Assembly (NCBI RefSeq): GCF_004217545.1
Contig: NZ_SHKY01000001.1
Coordinates: 6,324,001 to 6,388,000 of the forward strand
DNA from: Krasilnikovia cinnamomea
GTDB taxonomy: Bacteria > Actinomycetota > Actinomycetes > Mycobacteriales > Micromonosporaceae
Length of the DNA: 64,000 bases
Reading direction: 5' to 3'
Numbering within the stretch: position 1 is the stretch's first letter; each line of letters starts with the position of its first letter. The translations under genes and the position numbers were made by a program. Positions 51,846 through 60,621 of this stretch are shown piece after piece. A model generated the notes under the pieces. The model made no database searches, had not been told where the DNA came from, and saw only the letters and a list, made by a program, of their open reading frames with translations.

Positions 51846-54739
51846 ACGGCGAGTTCCGTCGAGTCCATGAAGGAGCAGCCGCTGTAGTAGTTCGCGTCCG
51901 GGGTGGCGCACACGCCCAGGTCCTGCGCCTGGCTCGACAGCATCGTGTACCGCAGGTACCGCACGTCGGTCGTTCCCGCGGTCAGCGGAACCGGGTTGGC
52001 CAGGTTCCGGTTGGCCGCGGTGAACTGGCCGTTGGCGGCCACGGTCCAGGTGGTGCCGTCGGGCGACGTCTCGATCCGGAACAAACCGGTCGAGGCGCTT
52101 CCGGCGTCACCGCAGGTCGCGGTCGCGTCGAGCGTCAGCTCGGTGATGTCCACCGCCTGCGGCAGCTTGACCACCACGTGGTAGCCGGTGGGGTCGGTGA
52201 CCTCCGAGCCCCAGCCGGTGCCGTACGACTGGTCGAACAGGTGCTTCGGGCCGCAGCGGGCCGTGGTGAAGTCCGGCCCGGTGAAGCTGTCGACGCTGCT
52301 GCCGCCGGAGGTGGCCGCCCAGTCGCGGCGCAACGCCCAGTCGACCCCGTTCGTGCGGGCGCCGACGGAGATGGTCTTGACGCCGGAGTCGTAGCCGGCC
52401 GCGCTGGCGAACACCTTGGGGTAGGTGCCGGGCAGCACCCGGCTGATCCGGTACGTGCCGTCGGCCGCCGTGGTGGTCACGTAGTCGTTGGCGAAGCCCG
52501 AGGTGTGGCCGCTGAACGTGACGGTCGCGCCGGCGACGACCGCGCCGGTCTCGTCGTCGGTGACCGTGCCGGTCACGGTGCCGCGCGGGGTGTTGGCCGC
52601 GGGCGGCAGCGAGAAGTCCTCGACGACGTCGGTGTCGGTGCCGTCCATTGCGCCGGCGAAGTAGCCCATGCCGCGGCGGGCGAAGACCTTCCAGATCGTC
52701 GCCTGCAGCCGGCCGCCGTTGGTGACGCGGTCGGCCTGCAGGATGGAGTTGCGCTGGTCGAGGAACGACGGCTTGGCCGGCGACAGCTCCATCGCGCGGG
52801 TCACCAGGAACCGGGCCTTCGCGCTGCCGATGGCCTTGCGCAGGTCCCACAGGGTCTGCGCCCAGATCTCGCCGTCGGTGTGCACGTCGGGACCACCGGA
52901 GTAGATCTTGCCGTAGTCGCCGTAGGTGTAACCGCCGGGACCCGCGGTCGGCGTGCCGGGGCAGGCCCGGGAGGTGCTGCCGACCTGGCAGTCCATCGGT
53001 TCGCTGCGCAGCGTCGCGCCGCCGAACATGTACTTGCCGACGAGGACGTCGCCCTCCTTCGCGGTGTCCTTCTCGTAGCCCTTGGCCACGAAGTAGTCCT
53101 GCGTGTACCAGTCGCTCCAGGCCTCGCCCATGGCGCGGGACTGGGCCACGGTCAGCGTCGAGACGCCGTTGGCGTCGACGACGAGACGGTTGGACAGGCC
53201 GTGGGTGTACTCGTGGAACACGGTGTCGGCCTCGTCGCTGGAGTTGCCCGCGATGGACTCGTCGTCCGGGTTGGTCGGGTCGCCCCACAGGTACATCTGC
53301 ATGCGCGGCGCGGTGCCGTCCGGCGGCGTGCTCATGTTGGCGTTGCTGATGTGGTCGGAGTCCGGCAGGCCGTTGTCCGTGTTGGCGCCGTCCAGGGCCT
53401 CGGCCTGCACGGCGTCGTCGTCGATCGCCTCGAAGTTGCCCGCGGCACGGCCGAAGCCGATCGGGTTGGCCGCGAGGTGGTCGTGCCACACGCCGAGGAG
53501 GTAGTACAGCTCCACCGAGGACTGGCTGCGGTTCTTCCGCCACGAGTACGGGACCGCCGGGTTCCAGGAGCACTTGATCACGGCGCTGCACTTGCCGCCG
53601 ACCTGCGCGCTGAAGTCCGTGAACCAGTACCTCCAGGTGCCGTTCACGGTCGGCCTCACCTCCTCGGAGGGACTGGCCCGGTTGTCGTCGTTGATGTCGG
53701 TGTAGACGTGCGCGATGTTGCCGGCCAGCCGGGGTGAGCCGTTCGGCAGCCACCTGGCCAGGTCGACGGTGACCTGCTGGCCGCCGGACGGCGCGCCCGG
53801 GTAGTTGGGCCAGACGAGGGAGGCGTCCTCGGCGACCATGCTCTGCCGGAACAGCACCGTGCCGTCCGCGGCGTCGATGACGTGGATCCAGCCCTCGTCC
53901 ATCGCGACGGTCTGCCACGCCAGGCGCGGGCCGGCGGCGGTCTGGAACATGACCAGCTTCGCAGAACCCTGGTCGGAGAACGTGGTCACGCCGGCGGCCC
54001 GGCTCACGACGTCGGCGCTGGAGTCGCCGAAGACGTTCTGGACCGCTGCGGCGCGCGCCTTCTCGGCGCTCAGCTTGGCCCTGCCCGGGCTGCCCGGCAG
54101 TTCCGCGACCGGCGAGCCGTCGACCTGGATGAGCCGCCCGTCCTTGGCGACGTGGGCCTTGACGCCGTTGCCGAACACCGGCACGCCGCCCACGCTCTGC
54201 ACGAAGCTGAGGTGGTGGGTGCCCGCGACGTCGACGTAGTCCCGGCGCAGCTTGAGCCGGCCCACCTCAGTGGCATTGAGGCCGAACACCGCCGAGTTCG
54301 CCTTCACGTAGTCCAGGGCGATCTTGGTGGGGATCGGGTTCTTCACCACACCGGTGAGGAACCCGTCGATCTTGGCGACGCGGCGCGGCGTACCCGTGGC
54401 CCGGTCCATCTCGACGACGCCCTGCATGCCCAGCTTGTCCCGCAGCTTGCGGACGGGGCTGCCCGGCTCGACCGCGGCGGCCAGGCGCCGCACGGCGACA
54501 CTGGCGCTCTTGGTCGCGACCGCCGGCTGCTTGGCCCGGGCGGCGTTCAGCGCGTCACGCGAGTCGTAGTCGGCGAGTTCCTCGCGCGCGACGGTCGGGT
54601 CCCCGGCGCTGACGACACTCTCCGGCTTCGGCGCGGAGTGTGCCTGCGCGGTGAGGAGTCCCGCGACCACGACGACGGCGCCGCCCGCGGCTGCTGCCCA
54701 CCGCCGCCGGTTCAGCGACGATGCTGACAACGGTCCCAT
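51827..54739 (-). CDS. Secreted M36 fungalysin-type metallopeptidase
   Basis: This 970-aa protein has a signal peptide (to about residue 34), FTP and PepSY prodomains (about 90-260) and an M36 catalytic domain with HEYTHGLSNRLV near residue 508 (HExxH) and a downstream Glu region (GEAWSDWYTQD). A CarboxypepD-regulatory beta-sandwich (GTVTGTVTDDETGAVVAG) and a C-terminal discoidin/F5-8-type C domain with cysteines follow. It is a secreted endopeptidase matured from a zymogen; the two C-terminal domains would bind cell-wall or protein substrates. AAAGGGG precedes the ATG at 54739. It is one of the largest genes here. Confidence 0.93.
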   Translation of the reverse strand: MGPLSASSLNRRRWAAAAGGAVVVVAGLLTAQAHSAPKPESVVSAGDPTVAREELADYDSRDALNAARAKQPAVATKSASVAVRRLAAAVEPGSPVRKLRDKLGMQGVVEMDRATGTPRRVAKIDGFLTGVVKNPIPTKIALDYVKANSAVFGLNATEVGRLKLRRDYVDVAGTHHLSFVQSVGGVPVFGNGVKAHVAKDGRLIQVDGSPVAELPGSPGRAKLSAEKARAAAVQNVFGDSSADVVSRAAGVTTFSDQGSAKLVMFQTAAGPRLAWQTVAMDEGWIHVIDAADGTVLFRQSMVAEDASLVWPNYPGAPSGGQQVTVDLARWLPNGSPRLAGNIAHVYTDINDDNRASPSEEVRPTVNGTWRYWFTDFSAQVGGKCSAVIKCSWNPAVPYSWRKNRSQSSVELYYLLGVWHDHLAANPIGFGRAAGNFEAIDDDAVQAEALDGANTDNGLPDSDHISNANMSTPPDGTAPRMQMYLWGDPTNPDDESIAGNSSDEADTVFHEYTHGLSNRLVVDANGVSTLTVAQSRAMGEAWSDWYTQDYFVAKGYEKDTAKEGDVLVGKYMFGGATLRSEPMDCQVGSTSRACPGTPTAGPGGYTYGDYGKIYSGGPDVHTDGEIWAQTLWDLRKAIGSAKARFLVTRAMELSPAKPSFLDQRNSILQADRVTNGGRLQATIWKVFARRGMGYFAGAMDGTDTDVVEDFSLPPAANTPRGTVTGTVTDDETGAVVAGATVTFSGHTSGFANDYVTTTAADGTYRISRVLPGTYPKVFASAAGYDSGVKTISVGARTNGVDWALRRDWAATSGGSSVDSFTGPDFTTARCGPKHLFDQSYGTGWGSEVTDPTGYHVVVKLPQAVDITELTLDATATCGDAGSASTGLFRIETSPDGTTWTVAANGQFTAANRNLANPVPLTAGTTDVRYLRYTMLSSQAQDLGVCATPDANYYSGCSFMDSTELAVYGTPS

Positions 54740-54881
54740 TCACAGGCCCCTTTCGGCCGGATCAGGTGGCACCGTCCGCCGGGGCGCACGTCGCGCGCCG
54801 GGAATCCACCTCACGTCTACGGCCATCCGGAGGGTGCTGTTCGGCGTCGTCCCGGCCATCACAAGATCAATTCAGGCTTCG

Positions 54882-54909
54882 TTGCCGACTCGTGATCTAT
54901 TCGCATAAT
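54882..54909 (+). promoter_or_regulatory. Promoter-like sequence before the glycosyltransferase
   Basis: TTGCCG (54882-54887), a 16-nt spacer and CATAAT (54904-54909) lie just ahead of GTG 54918, in an unusually AT-rich stretch. AGATCA and TGATCT form a spaced inverse pair around the -35. Near-leaderless initiation at 54918 is possible. Confidence 0.4.
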
Positions 54910-54917
54910 TACGCGGA

Positions 54918-55931
54918 GTGACGAATGATTTCGGACCGCCGACCGGGGGTACAGGGTTGCACCGGCAGCGGACCGGGCCCGCCGAAAGGCAGCCCCGGAT
55001 GGCTGAGAAGGCAGGTGTCAAGACGGAAGGGACGTCATCCGCCGTGTTTCCCGTAACCGTGGTCATCGCCACGCGAAACCGCTGCCAGCAGCTGGTGCGC
55101 CTGCTGGACCGGCACACGGCCCCGGTGATCGTCGTGGACAACGGTTCGCAGGATGGCACCGCGGAGATGGTGGAGAGCCGCTTTCCCCACGTCCGCGTGA
55201 TCCGCCTGCGGGAGAACGCGGGCGCGGCCGCCCGCAACATCGGCGTGGCGGCCGCCGAGACGCCGTATGTGGCCTTCGCCGATGACGATTCCTACTGGGA
55301 GAGCGACGCGCTGGCGTCCGCGGCACGGCTGCTGGCCGCGCATCCGCGGGCGGCGCTGCTGACGGGGCGGGTTCTTGCCGGCGAGGACGGCCGCCTCGAC
55401 GCCGTCTCCCGGCAGATGGCCGCCGCGCCGCTCGGGGTGCCCCGCGACCTGCCGGGTCCGTCGGTGCTGGGCTTTCTGGCATGCGCCGCCGTCGTGCGCC
55501 GCGACGCGTTCCTGGCGGTCGGCGGCTTCGAACCCAAACTTCACATGTACGGCGAGGAGGCGCTGCTGGCCATGGACCTCGCGAGCGCCGGCTGGGGGTT
55601 GGCGTACGTGCCGTCCCTCGTGGTGCGGCATTTTCCGGAGTCCACCGGCCGGGACCCGGGCGCCCGGCGCCGGCGGGAGGCCCGCAACGCCCTGCTCACC
55701 GCCTGGACGCGCCGGCCGCTCAGCGTCGGTGCCCGCGCGGCGTTGCGGTCCCTGGCCAGCCGCGACTCTCGAGGCGGGCTGCTCGACGCGCTCACCGAGC
55801 TGCCGTGGGTACGGCGTCACCGCCGCCCGGTGGCGGCGAGGGTCGAGGCGGCACTGCGGGCCCTCGCCTGCGCGCCGCCGCCCCACCTCGCTCCCGCGCC
55901 GGATGTCTCGCTGGCCGTCTCGGAACGCTGA
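54918..55931 (+). CDS. Family 2 glycosyltransferase
   Basis: This protein of up to 337 aa has a GT-A fold typical of GT2: PVTVVIATRNRCQQL, VIVVDNGSQDGT, a DXD-like DDDS in FADDDSYWE and the GGFEPKLHMYGEEALL acceptor motif. Members add a sugar from a nucleotide-sugar donor; the acceptor is unknown. The start is GTG 54918 (directly downstream of a promoter) or ATG 54999; the first 40 residues are not conserved. It lies tail to tail with the KASIII-like gene, only 3 bp apart. Confidence 0.88.
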   Translation: MTNDFGPPTGGTGLHRQRTGPAERQPRMAEKAGVKTEGTSSAVFPVTVVIATRNRCQQLVRLLDRHTAPVIVVDNGSQDGTAEMVESRFPHVRVIRLRENAGAAARNIGVAAAETPYVAFADDDSYWESDALASAARLLAAHPRAALLTGRVLAGEDGRLDAVSRQMAAAPLGVPRDLPGPSVLGFLACAAVVRRDAFLAVGGFEPKLHMYGEEALLAMDLASAGWGLAYVPSLVVRHFPESTGRDPGARRRREARNALLTAWTRRPLSVGARAALRSLASRDSRGGLLDALTELPWVRRHRRPVAARVEAALRALACAPPPHLAPAPDVSLAVSER

Positions 55932-55934
55932 CCG

Positions 55935-56948
55935 TCAGCCGCCCCAGCGCACCGCGGCGGCCGCCGCGTAGTCGCCGGCGTGCGCGAAGCCCGCGAGCAC
56001 CACCAGGTCGCCCGGCCGGACCGCGCCGGAGCGGATCCCCCGGTCCAGAGTGACCGGAATCGCCGCCCCGAACAGGTTGCCGCACTCCTCGAACGTGTCG
56101 AGGTGCCGCTCCGGGGGCAGTTGCAGCGCCTCCCGCCAGTTGCGCAGGAACGCCCGGTTCGGCTGGTTGGTGACCAGCACGTCGATCGCCGAGGGGCCGA
56201 CGCCGACCTCCCGGCAGACCTCGGCGACCTGCTCGGGCACCAGGCGGTTGCCGCGGGCGAAGACCCGGCCGATGCTGGCCTCGGTGAAGCCGATCCGCAT
56301 CGGGTCCAGCCCCGGCTCGAAGTAGCGCCGGTCCGAGTCGCAGGCCAGCGTCATGTCGCCGGCGTACTCGCCGATGTGGCGGGTCGCGACGGCCAGCAGC
56401 GGCGCGGCCGCCGAGGTCGTCAGATAGCCCACGCCGCAGCCGTCGCCGGGAACCGCGGCCTGGGCGAGCCGGCGCACCGCGGGCTGGGTGAACACCTGAC
56501 CGGCGACGGTCTGGGCGTTGCACACCAGGGCCGTGCGGGCATCGGTGGTGCGCAGCAGGTGGGCCGCGAGCTCGATCATGGAGACGAACGACGCGCATCC
56601 GCCGTTGGACACGTCCAGCAGCCACCGCGGCGCCAGGCCGAGGCGGCGGGCCACCTCGGTGCCCGCCCCGACGAACGGCAGATCCGGCAGCTGGCAGTGC
56701 ACCAGCAGCACGTCGACCCGCCGGATCTCGGCGGCGCCGTGCCGCCGCATCAGCGGCGCGACGGCCCGCTCGATGAGGTCCACGTTGGTGTCGCCGGGCG
56801 CCACATGATGACGGTACGGCGGCGCCGCGAACATCACGCTGCGACGCAACCTCTGATCCGCGCCGGGACACCGCGTGAAGAACTCCGCCGGTACCGGCTC
56901 GCCGGGCAGGTAGCCGGCGACGTCGGTGAGGCTGACCGTGATGGTCAC
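55935..56948 (-). CDS. KASIII-like (3-oxoacyl-ACP synthase III) enzyme with altered catalytic His
   Basis: This 337-aa thiolase-fold protein has the active-site Cys in LDVSNGGCASFVS, and EECGNLFGAAIP supplies the third catalytic residue (Asn). The His of the usual HQAN motif is replaced: the sequence reads VTNQPNRAFLRNW. Loss of that His argues against normal decarboxylative condensation and favours acyl transfer, as in CerJ-like KASIII relatives (inference). GTG 56948 overlaps the stop of the SRPBCC gene (GTGA), fixing the start. It is the last gene of the three-gene operon. Confidence 0.85.
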   Translation of the reverse strand: MTITVSLTDVAGYLPGEPVPAEFFTRCPGADQRLRRSVMFAAPPYRHHVAPGDTNVDLIERAVAPLMRRHGAAEIRRVDVLLVHCQLPDLPFVGAGTEVARRLGLAPRWLLDVSNGGCASFVSMIELAAHLLRTTDARTALVCNAQTVAGQVFTQPAVRRLAQAAVPGDGCGVGYLTTSAAAPLLAVATRHIGEYAGDMTLACDSDRRYFEPGLDPMRIGFTEASIGRVFARGNRLVPEQVAEVCREVGVGPSAIDVLVTNQPNRAFLRNWREALQLPPERHLDTFEECGNLFGAAIPVTLDRGIRSGAVRPGDLVVLAGFAHAGDYAAAAAVRWGG

Positions 56949-57580
56949 CGTGGCGCCGCCACCGTCGGCGGGACGCTGACCGGCAGTCCGTTGGCGTGCC
57001 GGTACTCCAGGATCGACTTGAGATTGGCCAGCTCGATGCCGTGCCCGGCGTAGAACAGGTCCCAGTAGTCGCCGACCCACGGCCGGTCCGGCCGCGGCGC
57101 GAGGTCCGGACGGGGATTGTGGTCGTAGTACGGATGCCGGCAGTTCGTCCACGTGATCACCGAGCCGGGGCGGTCGAGCACCAGCGCGGCCGGGACCACC
57201 CGCATCAGGTAGATCATCCAGAGCCGCTCGCCCTGATCCCACGCGCAGTGATAGTCGACGGTCATCGCGTCGGCGTTGGCGAGCACCCGGCAGTAGATCG
57301 GCGTCCGCTCCGCCAGCCGGTCCCGGCCCACCCACAGTCCGGGCTCGCCGGCCGGGGCGAAGTCCCGCACGCTGTACGTCCACTCCTGCAGATGGTGGCC
57401 GTGGCGCAGGTAGTCGTAGACCTGTTCCGGCGGGCAGTCGACGTACTCCTGCACGGTGCAGAACCGCCCGTACACCTGGTCGTGCGGGTAGACCGAGTGG
57501 GTCAGCTCCAGGCAGCGGGCCAGCATGTCCTCCGGCGCGGTGTTCTCCACCCGGATGAGTCCGGGTACGTCAGCCAACAT
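56945..57580 (-). CDS. SRPBCC-family (START-like) protein
   Basis: This 211-aa protein is predicted to form a START/Bet v1-like barrel: TVQEYVDCPPEQVYDYLRHGHHLQEWTYSVRD is a typical SRPBCC N-terminal half, and the second half holds RLWMIYLMRVVPAALVLDRPGS and WTNCRHPYYDHN. The family binds hydrophobic ligands and includes polyketide aromatases/cyclases. The ATG at 57580 lies 11 bp inside the TPP-enzyme gene end, and its stop overlaps the KASIII-like start. It is therefore part of the same pathway; the ligand is unknown. Confidence 0.78.
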   Translation of the reverse strand: MLADVPGLIRVENTAPEDMLARCLELTHSVYPHDQVYGRFCTVQEYVDCPPEQVYDYLRHGHHLQEWTYSVRDFAPAGEPGLWVGRDRLAERTPIYCRVLANADAMTVDYHCAWDQGERLWMIYLMRVVPAALVLDRPGSVITWTNCRHPYYDHNPRPDLAPRPDRPWVGDYWDLFYAGHGIELANLKSILEYRHANGLPVSVPPTVAAPR

Positions 57581-59351
57581 GGATCCGGTCACCGGACGCC
57601 TCCGCTTCGTCGGTCGTGGTGTGTGCGGTCGCGGGCCGCCCGAGGGCGGCCAGGAAGGGGCCGAACGGCGGCAGCTCCGCCGGGTCCAGGTCGACGGCGA
57701 CCAGGGCCGGCCCGGCGGTCGCGTTGCTGCGCTCGCACGCGGCGCGCAGCTCGTCGGGGCCGTCCGCGGCGGTCGCCGGCAGCCGCGCACTCGCGGCGGC
57801 CAGCCCCCGGGCGATGTCGACCGGGTGGAACAGGTTGTAGCTGTAGGCGTCGCCGTAGAGCAGCCGCTCCCGGGTCACGCACATCGCGTGCGCGTTGTTG
57901 TTGAAGATCACGAAGGTGACCGGGGCGCCGTACTCCACCGCCGTGTGTACCTCCAGGCCGTGCATGAGGAACGCGCCGTCACCCGCGAGGACGTACGTGC
58001 GCCGGCCGCTGGCCAGCGCGGCGCCGATCCCGGCGCCGAACGCGTACCCCATCCCGCCCATGCCGACCGCGACCACGAACCGGCCGCGCGGCGGCGCCGG
58101 CAGCAGGTGGATCGCGGTGGCACCGGCGTTGCCGGCGTCGACGAAGACGTCGGCGTCGGGCGGCAACGCCGCCGCCACCGCGCCCACCGCCCCGGCACCG
58201 CCCACCGCCCCGGCACCGCCCACCGCCCCGGCACCGCCCACCGCCCCGGCACCGGCTACCGCCCTGGCGTCGGCTGTCCTGGCGCTGGTTGTTGCGGCCA
58301 GTGGCGCTGGGCCGGCGTGTGGCGGGCAGGCCCGCCCGCCGGGCGGCAGCCGGTCGAGCAGGCCGCGCAGGGCCGGCCGGAGCGCACCGCCCACGGCGAG
58401 GCCCGGCACGAACGGCGGCTCCGGGTCCAGGCAGACCACCGGGGTGGCGGCGAGCGCCGCTTCCAGCCCGGCCCGCGCCATCACCGGCAAGCGGGTACCG
58501 ACCAGCACGCACACCTCGGCCCGGCCCAGGCAACCCGCGACGTTGGCATGGCCCATCGCCCCGGCCACCCCCGCGAACGCGGGATCGGCGTTGTCGAAGA
58601 CGTCCTTCGCGTCCGGGGTGACCGCGACCCACGCGCCCAGGCGCCGGGCGAGCGCGACCAGCTCGTCGCGGGCACCCCCGGCGGCGACCCCCTCGCCCGC
58701 GACGATCAGCGCGGTCCGGGCACCGGCCAGCACGGCGGCGGCCCGCGCGAGGACGGCCGGGTCGGCGACCGCCGGGATCGCCGAAGCGAAGGCCACCGGC
58801 GGCGTCGGCACCTCGACCCCGGCCTGCTGCACGTCCTTCGGCAGCAACAGCACCGCCGGGCCGCGCGGCTCGGCCAGCGCCGCCGCCACGGCCTCGGGCA
58901 ACGCCTTGACGATCGCGTCCGGCTCGTCGACCCGGACGCAGAACCGCGACACCGGGGCGAAGACGTCCCGGGCGTCGAACGAGCCGCCCAGTCCGCTGGA
59001 GTCCTGGAACGCCCCGCGCCCCTGCTGGCCGGTCGGCGGCTGGCCCACCAGGGCCAGCACCGGCACCCGGGAGGCGTACGCCTCGGCGAGTCCCGGCACC
59101 AGGTTCATCGCCCCGCCACCCGAGGTGGCGGCGACGACCGCGAGCCGTCCGGTGCACCGGGCGCAGCCGTCGGCCATGGTCGCGGCCGAGAACTCGTGCT
59201 TGGCCACCACCCCGCGCAGCCGCCCGGCGGTCGCGTACACCGCGTCGTAGAGATCCTCGATGTTCGCCCCGCCGACGCCGAAGACGTGCCGGACGCCCGC
59301 CCGGAGCAGTTCGTTCACCACGTAGTCCACGAGCCGTATGCGCTCTCCCAC
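57570..59351 (-). CDS. Thiamine-diphosphate-dependent enzyme (acetolactate synthase-like)
   Basis: This 593-aa protein has the three domains of the POX/AHAS family: N-terminal pyrimidine domain with the catalytic Glu in VVAKHEFSAATMADG, central FAD/NAD-like domain, and C-terminal PP domain with the GDG...NN motif (LAGDGAFLMHGLEV to IFNNNAHAM). Between the last two lies a repetitive Ala/Gly/Val linker coded by 18-bp repeats. It would carboligate 2-oxo acids or aldehydes (acetolactate, acyloin). The frame is open to 59411 within a perfect palindrome; GTG 59351 is the likely start. It is the first gene of the operon with SRPBCC and KASIII-like proteins. Confidence 0.85.
   Translation of the reverse strand: MGERIRLVDYVVNELLRAGVRHVFGVGGANIEDLYDAVYATAGRLRGVVAKHEFSAATMADGCARCTGRLAVVAATSGGGAMNLVPGLAEAYASRVPVLALVGQPPTGQQGRGAFQDSSGLGGSFDARDVFAPVSRFCVRVDEPDAIVKALPEAVAAALAEPRGPAVLLLPKDVQQAGVEVPTPPVAFASAIPAVADPAVLARAAAVLAGARTALIVAGEGVAAGGARDELVALARRLGAWVAVTPDAKDVFDNADPAFAGVAGAMGHANVAGCLGRAEVCVLVGTRLPVMARAGLEAALAATPVVCLDPEPPFVPGLAVGGALRPALRGLLDRLPPGGRACPPHAGPAPLAATTSARTADARAVAGAGAVGGAGAVGGAGAVGGAGAVGAVAAALPPDADVFVDAGNAGATAIHLLPAPPRGRFVVAVGMGGMGYAFGAGIGAALASGRRTYVLAGDGAFLMHGLEVHTAVEYGAPVTFVIFNNNAHAMCVTRERLLYGDAYSYNLFHPVDIARGLAAASARLPATAADGPDELRAACERSNATAGPALVAVDLDPAELPPFGPFLAALGRPATAHTTTDEAEASGDRIHVG
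58183..58254 (-). repeat. Four perfect 18-bp tandem repeats in the TPP-enzyme gene
   Basis: CCCACCGCCCCGGCACCG (top strand) is repeated four times without a mismatch, coding a run of GAVGGA-type units in the linker between the central and C-terminal domains. Perfect identity suggests recent expansion, and the frame is preserved. Confidence 0.9.
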
Positions 59352-59383
59352 TCCGCGATGCTCGCAACTGCGTCCGGAATGGA

Positions 59384-59425
59384 CAAACGCTGGGACAGTG
59401 AAGAGCTTCACTGTCCCAGCGTTTG
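59384..59425. promoter_or_regulatory. Perfect 42-bp palindrome upstream of the TPP-enzyme operon
   Basis: Two 20-bp arms (59384-59403 and 59406-59425) match perfectly around the centre AG. The left arm starts CAAACGCTGG. It lies about 30 bp upstream of the probable GTG 59351 and about 80 bp beyond the end of the STAS/HATPase gene. It could be a terminator of that gene, or an operator or attenuator for the TPP-enzyme operon. Confidence 0.75.
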
Positions 59426-59504
59426 ACGGACGGCGATGCCGCTGCGGTGCGGCCGGGCTCGGGCTGCGGCGTGCGCGTTCGTACCCGGGTGCGGCCGGCG
59501 GAGG

Positions 59505-60386
59505 TCAGCGCCGGCTGCCGTGCCGGGGTGCCGCGAGCGGCCTGGCGGCCGGCTGGCGGGGCCGGTCGGCGGTGGCCTCCGCGATGGCGAGCGTGCCCCA
59601 CACGATCTTGCCGGTACGGGTCGGCAGGGCACCCCAGGCGGCCGTCGCGGCGTGGACCAGGCGCAGCCCGTAGCCGCGCCGGGCGGGATCACCCGGATCA
59701 CCCCTGACGTCGCCGGGCCCGCGCGGGAACCGGCGATCACCGTCCTGTACGGCCAGGTGCAACCCCGCCCGGCGGCGGGTGACCGCCACGTCGATCGACG
59801 TGCCGGCGTGCTCGATCGCGTTGGCGACCAGTTCGGTCAGCACCGCGCAGGCCGGACGGTACAACGGCAGCAGCCCCCAGTCGGTGCACGCCTCACCGAG
59901 CATCTCGGCGACCAGGGACAGGACGCTGCCGTCCGGCTCCAGGTGCAGGACCAGCCGCTCCAACCGTGCCGTGCCGGCGGTGAGAGCGGCGCGGGCCTCG
60001 GGCACCGACGCGTAGACCGGCAGGTCCCAGCCGGTGTCGCGCCGGGCGAGGACCCCGGCCAGCGGTGCCGCGGGCGGCAGGCACACCACCACCGGCACGG
60101 CCGGGGTCCGTGCACCCCACAGCCGGGCGGCGGCCCACAGGGCGGCGCTGGCCCCGCCCGGATCCGCCAGGCCCTGCAGGTCGACGAGCACACCGGCGGG
60201 CTCACCCACCAGGCAGGCGCGCAGCAGTCCGGCCGCGGTGGTCTTGAGCCCGGCGTCCCAGCGGCCGGAGACGGCCGCCTCGACCAGACCGGTGTCGAAA
60301 TCACCGACCACGGTGACCACTTGTCCGCCGGACATGCCGGGGTGGTCGGGCCGGGACAGCAGGAACGGCGGCTGGTCACGCCTCAT
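59505..60386 (-). CDS. STAS-like plus HATPase (RsbW-like) regulator
   Basis: This 293-aa protein has an N-terminal STAS-like domain (about 20-110; VVTVVGDFDTG, VLVDLQGLADPGG) and a GHKL ATPase-like domain (about 165-275; N box VLTELVANAIEHAG, GYGLRLVHAAT). In the STAS part the usual DSSG phosphorylation site reads DPGG, and in the ATPase the DxGxG box is degenerate (DGDRRFP), so both activities may be lost or altered. The ATG at 60386 is likely; the frame is open to 60440. It may be a decoy or scaffold in partner switching; no phosphatase is adjacent. Confidence 0.78.
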   Translation of the reverse strand: MRRDQPPFLLSRPDHPGMSGGQVVTVVGDFDTGLVEAAVSGRWDAGLKTTAAGLLRACLVGEPAGVLVDLQGLADPGGASAALWAAARLWGARTPAVPVVVCLPPAAPLAGVLARRDTGWDLPVYASVPEARAALTAGTARLERLVLHLEPDGSVLSLVAEMLGEACTDWGLLPLYRPACAVLTELVANAIEHAGTSIDVAVTRRRAGLHLAVQDGDRRFPRGPGDVRGDPGDPARRGYGLRLVHAATAAWGALPTRTGKIVWGTLAIAEATADRPRQPAARPLAAPRHGSRR

Positions 60387-60461
60387 GACAACCCCAGATG
60401 ATCGACGTACCGGGGATCGGCCGCGATACCGGGGCCTCACATATGGTGCCCGAAGCCCTCG

Positions 60462-60496
60462 CGACGTGTAAACAAGGCGAAGTGCCCTACACGTCG
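60462..60496. promoter_or_regulatory. Inverted repeat in divergent region
   Basis: CGACGTGTA (60462-60470) and TACACGTCG (60488-60496) form a perfect 9-bp inverted repeat spaced by 17 bp between the STAS/HATPase gene and the lipoprotein gene. It could be an operator controlling either or both genes. Confidence 0.5.
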
Positions 60497-60621
60497 TCTG
60501 TCAGAACCGGAACGGTCGAATCATGTTCCCGGCGTTACCGGCTTCTCGACATTGCCTGATGGGGCATGATGTGGTGCCCGATCACGCTTGCTCGGGGCGA
60601 GTCGCGCTACCTACCGTTCGC

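Noticed and set aside
59351..59411. Upstream GTG start for the TPP enzyme inside the palindrome
   Set aside because: The extra residues are not conserved in the family and the palindrome is more likely regulatory. GTG 59351 begins at the family N-terminus.
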